The position numbers and the translations under genes were made by a program. From contig JAKJFO010000017.1 of assembly GCA_022704885.1 (NCBI GenBank), positions 16,833 to 37,712 of the forward strand: a DNA stretch of 20,880 nt, read 5' to 3'. This DNA is from Candidatus Rifleibacteriota bacterium (lineage in GTDB: Bacteria > Riflebacteria > Ozemobacteria > Ozemobacterales > Ozemobacteraceae). Shown here piece after piece: positions 8,129 through 15,435 of this stretch (positions are counted from its first letter, which is position 1; every line of letters starts with the position of its first letter). Below the pieces are notes generated by a model. It did not search any database and was not told the DNA's origin. It saw only the letters and a list, made by a program, of their open reading frames with translations.

Positions 8129-9073
8129 ATGAAAGCTTTTATGCAGCGCTGGTTTTTATTGTCATTCCTGTGTCTGATGGCTCCTGGCCTGCTGCTTGGC
8201 GATCCTTTCACCGAAAAGAAGGTCGAACCGGCAAAGCCGGTATCCGGCCTCGACAGCAGCGGTGCGGCGGTAGAGTCTGCAGACAAGAATGCAAAAAAGT
8301 CAGAGTTCCCGGTTGATGGCACTGTAGAGGTAAACCCCTCTCTGCGTCTGCGTGAATACCCTTGGGGGCCGGTCATCGGCCTTTTCGGGAGCGGTACCAA
8401 AGTTACCGTGATCGGAACCGAAGGCGATTTCTACAAGGTTCAGGTAAATGGCCAGACCGGTTACATGCACAAAAACTTCGTTTCGATTCCCGGCGCACCG
8501 GCTTCGCAGGTAGATCCTGATTATCCCGGCGACACTCGCAGTGGTGGCTATATTCCCAAAGATGGCGGAAGCAGCACGGCCGGCGGCAATACCGGCAGCG
8601 GCACGCTGCCGAAGAAGCCATCCGTAATCGGGCAGGCACAGGGCGACGGAACACCGGCCGGAGCGCTTACCTGGGCGCACGATCAGATGCCCGGTGGCAC
8701 CTGCAAAGGTTTGAATTCGAACAATGGCCAGCGTTCAAGCAACCCGGACGCCTGGGATGGCTGGTGTCTCGCCTTTGTTGGCACCGCTTACGGTCGCAAA
8801 ATTCCTGAGCTCCGCGCTCCTTCGGCTATTCAGGCTTATTATAACTTCAAGAATGCCGGCAAGATAAAAAACGATCGCAACCCGCCTGCTGGCGCTGTCA
8901 TGTTCACCAACAAGACCAGCACCAATCCCTATGGTCATATTTTTATCGCTACCGGCGAAAAAGCTGCTAACGGCGAGCCTATAGTCATTTCAACCACATC
9001 TTCCAACATCAAGAAGTTCACTCTCAGCCAGATGGTCGGCAGTCTGCAGTACCTTGGCTGGGCAATGCCATAA
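8129..9073 (+). CDS. Exported SH3b-CHAP/NlpC-like cell-wall hydrolase candidate
   Basis: 314 residues; ATG at 8129 with GGGAG seven bases upstream. A signal peptide covers about residues 1-24 (FLLSFLCLMAPGLLLG). After a charged linker, residues 65-118 form a bacterial SH3 domain (TVEVNPSLRLREYPWGPVIG through YMHKNFV), a fold that often binds peptidoglycan. A Gly/Ser-rich linker (about 132-175) leads to a C-terminal domain of the CHAP or NlpC/P60 cysteine peptidase type, with Cys213 in DGWCLAFVGTAYG, PPAGAVMF, and His270 in YGHIFIATG. Cys plus His match the catalytic pair of this superfamily, so cleavage of peptidoglycan peptide or amide bonds outside the cytoplasmic membrane is likely, though unproven. 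The weak TATAAG at 8099-8104 could be a -10. It forms a two-gene unit with the following gene, 17 bp apart. Confidence 0.8.
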   Translation: MKAFMQRWFLLSFLCLMAPGLLLGDPFTEKKVEPAKPVSGLDSSGAAVESADKNAKKSEFPVDGTVEVNPSLRLREYPWGPVIGLFGSGTKVTVIGTEGDFYKVQVNGQTGYMHKNFVSIPGAPASQVDPDYPGDTRSGGYIPKDGGSSTAGGNTGSGTLPKKPSVIGQAQGDGTPAGALTWAHDQMPGGTCKGLNSNNGQRSSNPDAWDGWCLAFVGTAYGRKIPELRAPSAIQAYYNFKNAGKIKNDRNPPAGAVMFTNKTSTNPYGHIFIATGEKAANGEPIVISTTSSNIKKFTLSQMVGSLQYLGWAMP

Positions 9074-9090
9074 AACAACGGAGATAGATA

Positions 9091-10053
9091 ATGAAACGCT
9101 ACACAATTCTACTGCTTTGCCTGTTGATGAATGCCGCAACCTTGCCTGCGCTCGAGCTGCCCCTCGGAACCTCAACCGCCGACCTCGGCCTCAAAACTCT
9201 CGCCGATGCAGGCGAGAATTTCGGAAAAGGCCTGCCGCTGGGGCCGGCTGCTCTGCGCTTTGTCGGCGACAGCCTGTGGGTCAGCGACAGCCTCAACAAG
9301 CGCCTGGTAGAGTTTGATCAGAACGGTAAACTTCTGCAATATCTCTCAATCGCCAGTGAAAGCCATTTTTATCCCGAAGACTTTGTGAGAATGCCCAATG
9401 GCTGTTTCTGGCTCTGTGATATCGACAACACTGCTCTGCTCAAAATCGATGTGCAGGGACTGATTATTCGCAGGCTGACAGCCATTGGCGAAAAGAAGCT
9501 GGCCTGGCCGGTAAGAATAGAGCTTTTGCCTTCGGGTAATCTGCTGGTGCTAGATCAAACACTTGCCGAACTGATCGAATTCAGCGAAGATGGCACTCTG
9601 GTACGTGCTGACAAGGTTTACGGCCGCAGTCTGATGGTCGAAAAAGACAGTGTCTCTTACGTTAGCGAAAAAGAAAACAAATTCTATCTCGCAGTCAGAA
9701 AGCTTTCTGACAATACCGTCGATACATTTCAGATTCCGGTCAGCGATGTTCTCGATCTCGAACTGCTGGCAAAAACCGGCAGCGGTGAATGCGTCGTCGG
9801 TTTCAAGTCACCAGGCAATGATGGCAGTACTCAGATGCCTTATTACCTGATGCGCTTCACCCCCGGCAGCGATAAGCAGTTTGAGACAATGCAGACTGGT
9901 TTTCCCGAAGCTTTTCTGACCCGTCCGCTGATCTCAAAAGCAGTTGGCGAAGACTTTCTGATCAGACTGGCCCCGGCCGCCTCCGGTTCCGGCAAGGTTC
10001 TGCGCCTCTATCCTATCGACCTCAACTTCTCTCTCAAAAACTCCGGCGGCTGA
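9091..10053 (+). CDS. Exported NHL-like beta-propeller protein
   Basis: 320 residues; ATG at 9091 with GGAG seven bases upstream. The N-terminus MKRYTILLLCLLMNAATLPA is a signal peptide. Repeated blades of NHL/6-bladed-propeller type can be read: ALRFVGDSLWVSDSLNKRLV followed by FDQNGKLL (about 54-84), FVRMPNGCFWLCDIDN with LLKIDVQG (about 97-127), and RIELLPSGNLLVLDQ with LIEFSEDG (about 142-171). Later repeats are degenerate. No catalytic motif is visible; such propellers usually bind proteins or glycans. It follows the SH3b-hydrolase by 17 bp and ends before a strong terminator, so the two are probably co-transcribed. A role as a periplasmic partner is an inference from position only. Confidence 0.72.
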   Translation: MKRYTILLLCLLMNAATLPALELPLGTSTADLGLKTLADAGENFGKGLPLGPAALRFVGDSLWVSDSLNKRLVEFDQNGKLLQYLSIASESHFYPEDFVRMPNGCFWLCDIDNTALLKIDVQGLIIRRLTAIGEKKLAWPVRIELLPSGNLLVLDQTLAELIEFSEDGTLVRADKVYGRSLMVEKDSVSYVSEKENKFYLAVRKLSDNTVDTFQIPVSDVLDLELLAKTGSGECVVGFKSPGNDGSTQMPYYLMRFTPGSDKQFETMQTGFPEAFLTRPLISKAVGEDFLIRLAPAASGSGKVLRLYPIDLNFSLKNSGG

Positions 10054-10075
10054 TACAAAACTCTTAAACCTCAAC

Positions 10076-10103
10076 AAAAAAGCGCCCTTCCGGGCGCTTT
10101 TTT
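10076..10103. terminator. Bidirectional intrinsic terminator
   Basis: A6 (10076-10081), stem GCGCCC (10082-10087), loop TTCC, stem GGGCGC (10092-10097) and T6 (10098-10103). The A and T runs make it a perfect Rho-independent terminator in both directions. It serves the plus-strand propeller gene, whose stop is 23 bp before, and the minus-strand yciH gene, whose stop is 14 bp after. Confidence 0.95.
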
Positions 10104-10116
10104 ATATGTCTTGATT

Positions 10117-10479
10117 CTAGCCACCGCTGCGTTTGACGCGGTAACCCATTTTTTCGAGTTCGGCGACGAGGCGGTCGCGGTGTTCACCCTGAATCTCGAT
10201 CTGGCCGTCTTTGAGCGCGCCGCCGGCCCCGCACTTTTTTTTGAGTTCGGCCGCCAGCTTTTTGAGCTCATCTTCGCTGCCGGGCAGGCCGCTGATTATG
10301 GTAACCCCGGCACCTTTTCGCCCCTTGGTCTCGCGCCCAACCCGCACGATGCCGTCTTTTGGCGGCGGCGCAGCATTGCTGCTTTTGCGGCAGACACACT
10401 GTGCCGCCGGCTTTTCACAGCCGGGGCACATTTTTCCCCATTCGCTCGACCAGACCAGACCAGATTCTTTTTTGCTCAT
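10117..10479 (-). CDS. yciH: YciH/SUI1 family translation factor with N-terminal zinc-knuckle-like motif
   Basis: 120 residues, typical for bacterial YciH, the homologue of eukaryotic eIF1. It opens with the family-like SGLVWSSEWGKM. Cysteines C18, C21, C28 and C30 (CPGCEKPAAQCVC) could bind a metal; some bacterial YciH proteins carry such a motif and E. coli YciH does not, as I recall it. The SUI1 core runs from about residue 44 to the end: VRVGRETKGRKGAGVTIISG, LAAELKKKCGAGGALKDGQI, EIQGEHRDRLV and a terminal basic KRSGG. By family knowledge it acts at the 30S ribosome and may influence start selection or stress translation. It is a single gene whose end is marked by the bidirectional terminator. 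No Shine-Dalgarno precedes the ATG at 10479. Confidence 0.95.
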   Translation of the reverse strand: MSKKESGLVWSSEWGKMCPGCEKPAAQCVCRKSSNAAPPPKDGIVRVGRETKGRKGAGVTIISGLPGSEDELKKLAAELKKKCGAGGALKDGQIEIQGEHRDRLVAELEKMGYRVKRSGG

Positions 10480-10490
10480 ATCAGCGTTAT

Positions 10491-10518
10491 TTTATACGCG
10501 CCGGCCGGCAAATGCAAA
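10491..10518 (-). promoter_or_regulatory. Possible yciH promoter, close to the start codon
   Basis: On the minus strand: TTTGCA (10518-10513), a 16-bp spacer and TATAAA (10496-10491). The predicted transcription start is near 10484, about five bases before the ATG. This agrees with the absence of a ribosome-binding site, though the -35 is only a 4/6 match. Confidence 0.35.
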
Positions 10519-10652
10519 CCGCTGCTGCCAGGCATTTCTCGCTGACTCAGTTTTTAGATGACACTCTGAAAGAGCAGGTTAAGGCAATATTTTGCATTGT
10601 TTTGTTTCAGAGAAAGTATTAGCATTGATCTGTATGATGATGTGAGGTGTTT

Positions 10653-10919
10653 ATGAGACGTTTTTCTTTGTATTTGTTGATGGGTGCAGTTTTTATGAGT
10701 GGCTGTTGCGGTAACCAGGAGGCAGCGCCTGCTCCGAAGATTGAGCCGAAGGCAGTGGCGCCAATGAGTCAGGCCGACCAGATGCGGCAGAAGGCAAAGG
10801 TCGCCGAGGCTGCCAGTCTGATCGGATACGACGGCAAGGCGATCAAACGTGACCTTGACAAGATTATCGATCAGCATGAGCAGTCGGCAAAGCAGCTTGA
10901 AGATCTCAACAACCTCTGA
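10653..10919 (+). CDS. Small predicted lipoprotein
   Basis: 88 residues. ATG at 10653 has GAGG five bases upstream; the in-frame GTG at 10647 overlaps that ribosome site and is rejected. The N-terminus MRRFSLYLLMGAVF leads to the lipobox MSGC, so Cys18 is the likely lipid-modified residue and the mature protein would be membrane-anchored outside the cytoplasm. A Pro/Ala-rich spacer (APAPKIEPKAVAP) is followed by a charged helical tail that may form a coiled coil (RQKAKVAEAASLIG, KRDLDKIIDQHEQSAKQLED). No family is recognised. Its relation to the TPR gene 126 bp downstream is unclear; no terminator is seen between them. Confidence 0.75.
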   Translation: MRRFSLYLLMGAVFMSGCCGNQEAAPAPKIEPKAVAPMSQADQMRQKAKVAEAASLIGYDGKAIKRDLDKIIDQHEQSAKQLEDLNNL

Positions 10920-11045
10920 GAATGCCTTCGCATACTGCTCAGCCTTTCTGCCAGTCTTCGAGTCGGGCGTATTTAGTTTTTGCTCAGACTCTGCTAATAT
11001 TTTATTGAATAATTACTATTGTTAAAACCGGTCGAGGTGATCTTA

Positions 11046-12494
11046 ATGAACAGATACAGATTTATCGCATTAATTTTTGTCGTGGTGCTGCTGCCGGCAA
11101 CCCTTCTTGAGGCTCAAACAGCCAAGTTTCACGTCGATGTCGGGCTCAATCATTTTTACAAGAACCGATATCTTGAAGCTTATCGTGAATTCAAGCAGGC
11201 TCTCGAAAAAGATCCGCGTTACCCTGAAGCGCACTACAATCTAGGCCGTGTTTACAAGGCTCAGGGCTTCATGAAAGAAGCGATAATTCAGTTTCAGATC
11301 GCGGTTCAGATCAAGCCCGATTATCTGGCAGCCCGGCGCGAACTCGAAGCCATGCAGCAGACTCTTGCAACCGATGTGGCTGCGCAACAAAAGATTCAGG
11401 GCCGCGAGACCATTCAGCAGACAGAATTCGATACAATTCCGGCCGATCAGGCGGTAAGCCGGGCGCGCGAAATGCTCAACCAGGGCCGCCCCGAAGAAGC
11501 GATACGTTATTACGAAGTGGCTTTGCGCGAACGGCCTGACGATGCCTCTCTCAATAAAATGCTTGGGTTTCTGCGGTTTCGCCAGAACCGCTTTACCGAC
11601 GCACTCGAAAGCTATACAAAAGCCCAGAAGAATGCGCCGACTGACGCCGAAATTCCTTATGCTATCGGGCTTATCTACATGAAAACGCAAGCCCCCGAAC
11701 GGGCTGAAAGTTTTTTCAGTCAGGCTGTCGCGCTGCAGCCTTCAATGGTAAAGGCCGTTTTCGGTCTCGGCGAAGCATACGAGGCGCAGGAGCGCGTGGA
11801 AGACGCGATTCTGCAGTTTCGTCGCTGCCTCGAACTTAATCCGAACCTTAAGGAAGCCAAAGACAAGCTCTCATATCTGGCCGGGCGTCAGGGCTACAAC
11901 TATTACAGCCGCGGCAGCTACTTTTATCAGCGTGGCGAATACGATAAAGCCGAACCGTTGCTTTCGATGGCCAGACAGTACGGCAATCTCACCACCGACC
12001 AGAATCGGCAGGTTGATGAAATGCTCAATGCCAGCCGCTTCTGGATCAACAAACAGAGAGAAAAGCAGCGCATCGAGGATGAGCGACGTGCTACCAGCAG
12101 TGCTTCATATGTCGGGAAGAGCATAGATGTCTATGAAGTCAGTCGTAACCCGAATCCTTACATTGGCAACGCAGTTGAATGGACCGGGAGAATAGAATTC
12201 GTCACCAGTAAAAGTGGTCGCCGCGTACTTTTTGTTAACGCGCAGCCGGCGGTAAACCCAGAAAGCAACATGGATTATGTTTTTGAAGTGGTTTTTCCAA
12301 AAGATCTTCCTTCTGATCCGCGTATTACAGCATATGCACAGGTAACGGTTAAGGGTAAGATTCTTAGGGTGGAGAAGCTGCTGAACGAAATATCGAACTC
12401 TTTCAGTTCACGTCGTCAGCCGGTTATCGAAGCCGCCGAAGTCAGGTTCGACCGGGAAAATTATGCCGAGCCGCTTATTATGAGGTTTTTCTGA
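11046..12494 (+). CDS. Exported TPR protein with C-terminal beta-rich (OB-like?) domain
   Basis: 482 residues; ATG at 11046 with GAGG eight bases upstream. The signal peptide ends near residue 24 (FIALIFVVVLLPATLLEAQ). At least seven tetratricopeptide repeats are readable. The first two (about 26-93) include LNHFYKNRYLEAYREFKQAL and HYNLGRVYKAQGFMKEAI. After a linker, four more (about 135-270) include AREMLNQGRPEEAIRYYEVA and GLGEAYEAQERVEDAILQF. Another is SRGSYFYQRGEYDKAEPLL. A charged helix (NKQREKQRIEDERRA) precedes a C-terminal domain from about residue 345, rich in beta strands (NAVEWTGRIEFV, GRRVLFVNAQP, AQVTVKGKILRVEKLL). Its strand pattern resembles an OB fold, which is only an inference. 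TPRs bind protein partners. The gene lies 40 bp before the first phosphatase and is probably co-transcribed with it. Confidence 0.82.
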   Translation: MNRYRFIALIFVVVLLPATLLEAQTAKFHVDVGLNHFYKNRYLEAYREFKQALEKDPRYPEAHYNLGRVYKAQGFMKEAIIQFQIAVQIKPDYLAARRELEAMQQTLATDVAAQQKIQGRETIQQTEFDTIPADQAVSRAREMLNQGRPEEAIRYYEVALRERPDDASLNKMLGFLRFRQNRFTDALESYTKAQKNAPTDAEIPYAIGLIYMKTQAPERAESFFSQAVALQPSMVKAVFGLGEAYEAQERVEDAILQFRRCLELNPNLKEAKDKLSYLAGRQGYNYYSRGSYFYQRGEYDKAEPLLSMARQYGNLTTDQNRQVDEMLNASRFWINKQREKQRIEDERRATSSASYVGKSIDVYEVSRNPNPYIGNAVEWTGRIEFVTSKSGRRVLFVNAQPAVNPESNMDYVFEVVFPKDLPSDPRITAYAQVTVKGKILRVEKLLNEISNSFSSRRQPVIEAAEVRFDRENYAEPLIMRFF

Positions 12495-12534
12495 TGGTTC
12501 TGCCCTATGCTGACCCAGATTAGCAAATAGCAGA

Positions 12535-15435
12535 ATGCAATGGTCTGCCAGATTTCCTGATTCATTGAGGCAGAAGCCTCTGGCTACCATCGTCAGAGCA
12601 GCAGGCAAGGCTCTGCTGATAGTTTTTCTTCCCTTTCTTCTCCTGACCGGCCTCAACCATTATTTTGCCGAGATCGATCTTGACCGCCGCGTTGCGACAG
12701 AACGCAATGAAATGGCGAAGATTCTCAGTGATGTGGCAGCTCAGTCCGAGCCGGTTAAGCGTTTTGGCACCGCTTTTTCCAGTCTGGCAGCATTGCCTTA
12801 TCCGTCTGAATCTTTTGACAAAAGGCTTAAGCAGAATTTCGACGCCAATCCCGGTTCGATAGAAGTCTTTCTCTTCGATGAGAATGGAAAATGTCTGGCG
12901 TTGCCATTCATGCCGGTTCCGCCACGCTTTGTCGCGCAAAAATATCTGGAGGCGGTAATAGACCCGGCGTTGAGCAAGAAGCACGAGCGCTTTATCTTTC
13001 AGTTTTCTGGCTATCGCAACGCTCACGCCATCATGAACCGCACTCCGGATGAAATTGTCAGTATCGGCTCAAGTCATGATCGGCACTGGGGTGGCTGGTT
13101 CAGGCTCAAAAACCGCGAGGGCGATTTTTCCGGCCATATGATTGTTTTTGTTGGAAAACGTCTGCTGGTTGCAGATCAGATGCTTGACGACGCAGTAAGA
13201 ACTGCAATCAATAAATTCGGCCGCAGCTATCACTTTGGCTGGCAGGATCCATTGGCCAGGCACCAGATCAGGCCAGAATCAACAGGGTTCGCGGCTTCGG
13301 CCACAGCTCTGGTCAATGCAATGCCGACTGGCGAGCAGGGTTTTCTCTACGATGGCTGTCCAGGCATCAGGCGCTTCACCGATACAGGAAACAGTATTAT
13401 CGCCAGAACAGTTCATGCCGTCGAGCCGGCAATGATTTACGCTGCGTTTGGTTTTTCGATCAGACTGGCAGCTTTTTTTGCCTTCATTCTGGTGTTGTAT
13501 TTTCTGCTCGATATTTCGCAGGCGACGCCGGGTTTGCGAGGCAGACTGGCAGCGCTGTTCCTTTATGGCGCCGGCATTCCACTGATTCTGCTGATCTTTA
13601 CCGGTATTGCTGATCGCATCGAACGCGAAAAAGTTCTTGTCGATGGTCTGCAGCAGCAGAGCGTAGCCGAACTTACGCGCATCGACGAGGGGCTGACATA
13701 TGAATATCGCAAACTTGAGGGCATTTTTAAAGCAGCCATCAGAAGAAGCATGTCGCTGCCACCAGATGAGTTTCGCAATTCTCTCGATGAGATTGGCAGG
13801 CTGGGTCAGACATTTTCTGAATCATTACGTGAGATTCTGATTGTGTCTGACAGCTTCAGTCTGTCTTATCTAAATGGCCGTCAGCAGACGAAAGTCGACG
13901 GCAAAAAAGAAACCATGATTCATTACGGCGAGATGCTGCTCGAAACCTTTCGCGGCGAGTTCGTCGAGAAGCATGACAAACCGGCCTCGACCGATATCAA
14001 ATCGATCGTGGCAGATTTTGGCGGCTGGCTGGCGCGAGGCCTGATCATGGGCTGTGGCCGCATCGGCATGCTCAACCTGCTTGACAGCGTTCTTCCGACC
14101 TATGTCGATATTTTTATCGACGATAAGAGTTATGCCCACGCCATGATGTATGTTTTTCTTTCTCAGGCCGGAATGCAGCGGAATTACCTGTTGCAGGTCA
14201 GCCGGCAGCGCGATCGTCTGAAAGGTGAAGATCTGCCAAGATTAGCTGCCATGCCAGTCAAGTCAATACCAGACTGGCCATCGTTTCCCAAACGCGCTAC
14301 CGGCAGTGAGCCGACTTTGCGACAACTGGCCGATCAGGTCGTAAAAAGCGGACTGCCGGCCCACGAAATCGCCAGTGTCGGTGGGCGGCAGTATCTGCTG
14401 AGCGCAGTTAAAGGCAATTATCTCGACGGCTACGTGCTGATTCTGGCGCAACCTTATCATCTGGTTGAAAACAGTATCGGCAAGCTGAACCGTCGGATGA
14501 TCGTTCTTTCCATTCTCGTGATACTGCTGGCTTTGGTCTCGGCAAGAGTCACCAGCATGCTGCTTTTGAAACCGCTCGAAAATCTCAGGACTGGTCTAAA
14601 TGCGGTTGCTGCTGGAGATTTCAGAGTAAGGGTCGAGGGCGCTGCCGTTGAAGAGTTTTCGCACATGCTGTCGAGCCTTAATCAGACGCTCGTCAATTTC
14701 CAGGAAATGCAGGTCGCCCGCACAGTACAGGAAACATTATGGCCGGAAGCAGCCATGCGCGGCGATGACTGGCAGCTTTATGGCCGATGCATCACCGCGA
14801 CAGAGCTTGGCGGAGACCATATCGACTGGTTTGCCCTCAAAGATGGCAGGGTGCTGATCGTTGTCGGTGACGTTACCGGGCATGGTATTGCGCCGGCAAT
14901 GGTGCAGGCCTCGACCAAGGTCTGGCTGTCGCTGCTTGCCGAAAAGGCTGCATCTGCCGCCTCCTTGCTGCAGGAAATCAATCGCCTGCATTTCAAATAC
15001 GGTGCCAAGAGGCTGTATATGACCTGCTGGCTGGGATTTTACACCCCTGCCAGTGGTCATCTTGACTACGCATCGGCCGGACATCCATACCCGGTCATTA
15101 TCAAGGCTTCAGGTGAATTCGAGATGCTCAATCTGGCAGGTATGCCATTGGGAGTCAGGGCAAAGCCGGTGATCGGTTCGGCCAGTCGCAGCATTGAACC
15201 GGGCGAAAGTCTGGTGATATACACCGATGGCCTGGTCGAGACGACCAGCGCCGGCGGTCAGATGCTCGGTTTCGAAAGTTTTGCAAAAATCTGCGCGAAA
15301 ACCTGCGCTCTCGAACCGGCTGCAGCAGTCGACTCGATCATAGCTTCGGCAAATGCCTGGGGACCGCAGAATGACGATCAGACTGTAGTAGTGCTCAAAC
15401 GCAGCCAGTCAGGAGACGGTCATGCCAACAACTGA
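12535..15435 (+). CDS. Membrane SpoIIE-type PP2C phosphatase with HAMP domain (first of tandem pair)
   Basis: 966 residues. Predicted helices lie near 26-45, 309-326, 341-358 and 655-680, leaving two large outside regions (about 46-308 and 359-654) and both ends in the cytoplasm. A HAMP linker (about 678-730, LLLKPLENLRTGLNAVAAGD) joins the last helix to the PP2C catalytic domain. Metal and active-site motifs are all present: GGDH with D761, VGDVTGHG with D779, SAGHPYP with H850, YTDGLVE with D898, and NDDQT with D947/D948. By family knowledge SpoIIE/RsbU phosphatases remove serine phosphate from STAS-domain anti-sigma antagonists, here in response to external signals. No such partner gene is in the window. 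The ATG has no clear ribosome site (CAAATAGCAG precedes it), so translation may depend on readthrough from the TPR gene, or the start may differ. It overlaps the next gene by 14 bp. Confidence 0.93.
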   Translation: MQWSARFPDSLRQKPLATIVRAAGKALLIVFLPFLLLTGLNHYFAEIDLDRRVATERNEMAKILSDVAAQSEPVKRFGTAFSSLAALPYPSESFDKRLKQNFDANPGSIEVFLFDENGKCLALPFMPVPPRFVAQKYLEAVIDPALSKKHERFIFQFSGYRNAHAIMNRTPDEIVSIGSSHDRHWGGWFRLKNREGDFSGHMIVFVGKRLLVADQMLDDAVRTAINKFGRSYHFGWQDPLARHQIRPESTGFAASATALVNAMPTGEQGFLYDGCPGIRRFTDTGNSIIARTVHAVEPAMIYAAFGFSIRLAAFFAFILVLYFLLDISQATPGLRGRLAALFLYGAGIPLILLIFTGIADRIEREKVLVDGLQQQSVAELTRIDEGLTYEYRKLEGIFKAAIRRSMSLPPDEFRNSLDEIGRLGQTFSESLREILIVSDSFSLSYLNGRQQTKVDGKKETMIHYGEMLLETFRGEFVEKHDKPASTDIKSIVADFGGWLARGLIMGCGRIGMLNLLDSVLPTYVDIFIDDKSYAHAMMYVFLSQAGMQRNYLLQVSRQRDRLKGEDLPRLAAMPVKSIPDWPSFPKRATGSEPTLRQLADQVVKSGLPAHEIASVGGRQYLLSAVKGNYLDGYVLILAQPYHLVENSIGKLNRRMIVLSILVILLALVSARVTSMLLLKPLENLRTGLNAVAAGDFRVRVEGAAVEEFSHMLSSLNQTLVNFQEMQVARTVQETLWPEAAMRGDDWQLYGRCITATELGGDHIDWFALKDGRVLIVVGDVTGHGIAPAMVQASTKVWLSLLAEKAASAASLLQEINRLHFKYGAKRLYMTCWLGFYTPASGHLDYASAGHPYPVIIKASGEFEMLNLAGMPLGVRAKPVIGSASRSIEPGESLVIYTDGLVETTSAGGQMLGFESFAKICAKTCALEPAAAVDSIIASANAWGPQNDDQTVVVLKRSQSGDGHANN

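Noticed and set aside
10920..11045. Possible promoter or small RNA between the lipoprotein and TPR genes
   Set aside because: AT-rich TAATAT-like hexamers occur, but none has a -35 at proper spacing, and no stable hairpin is visible.
14737..15084. Minus-strand frame opposite the phosphatase catalytic domain
   Set aside because: It overlaps conserved PP2C motifs and has no independent support.
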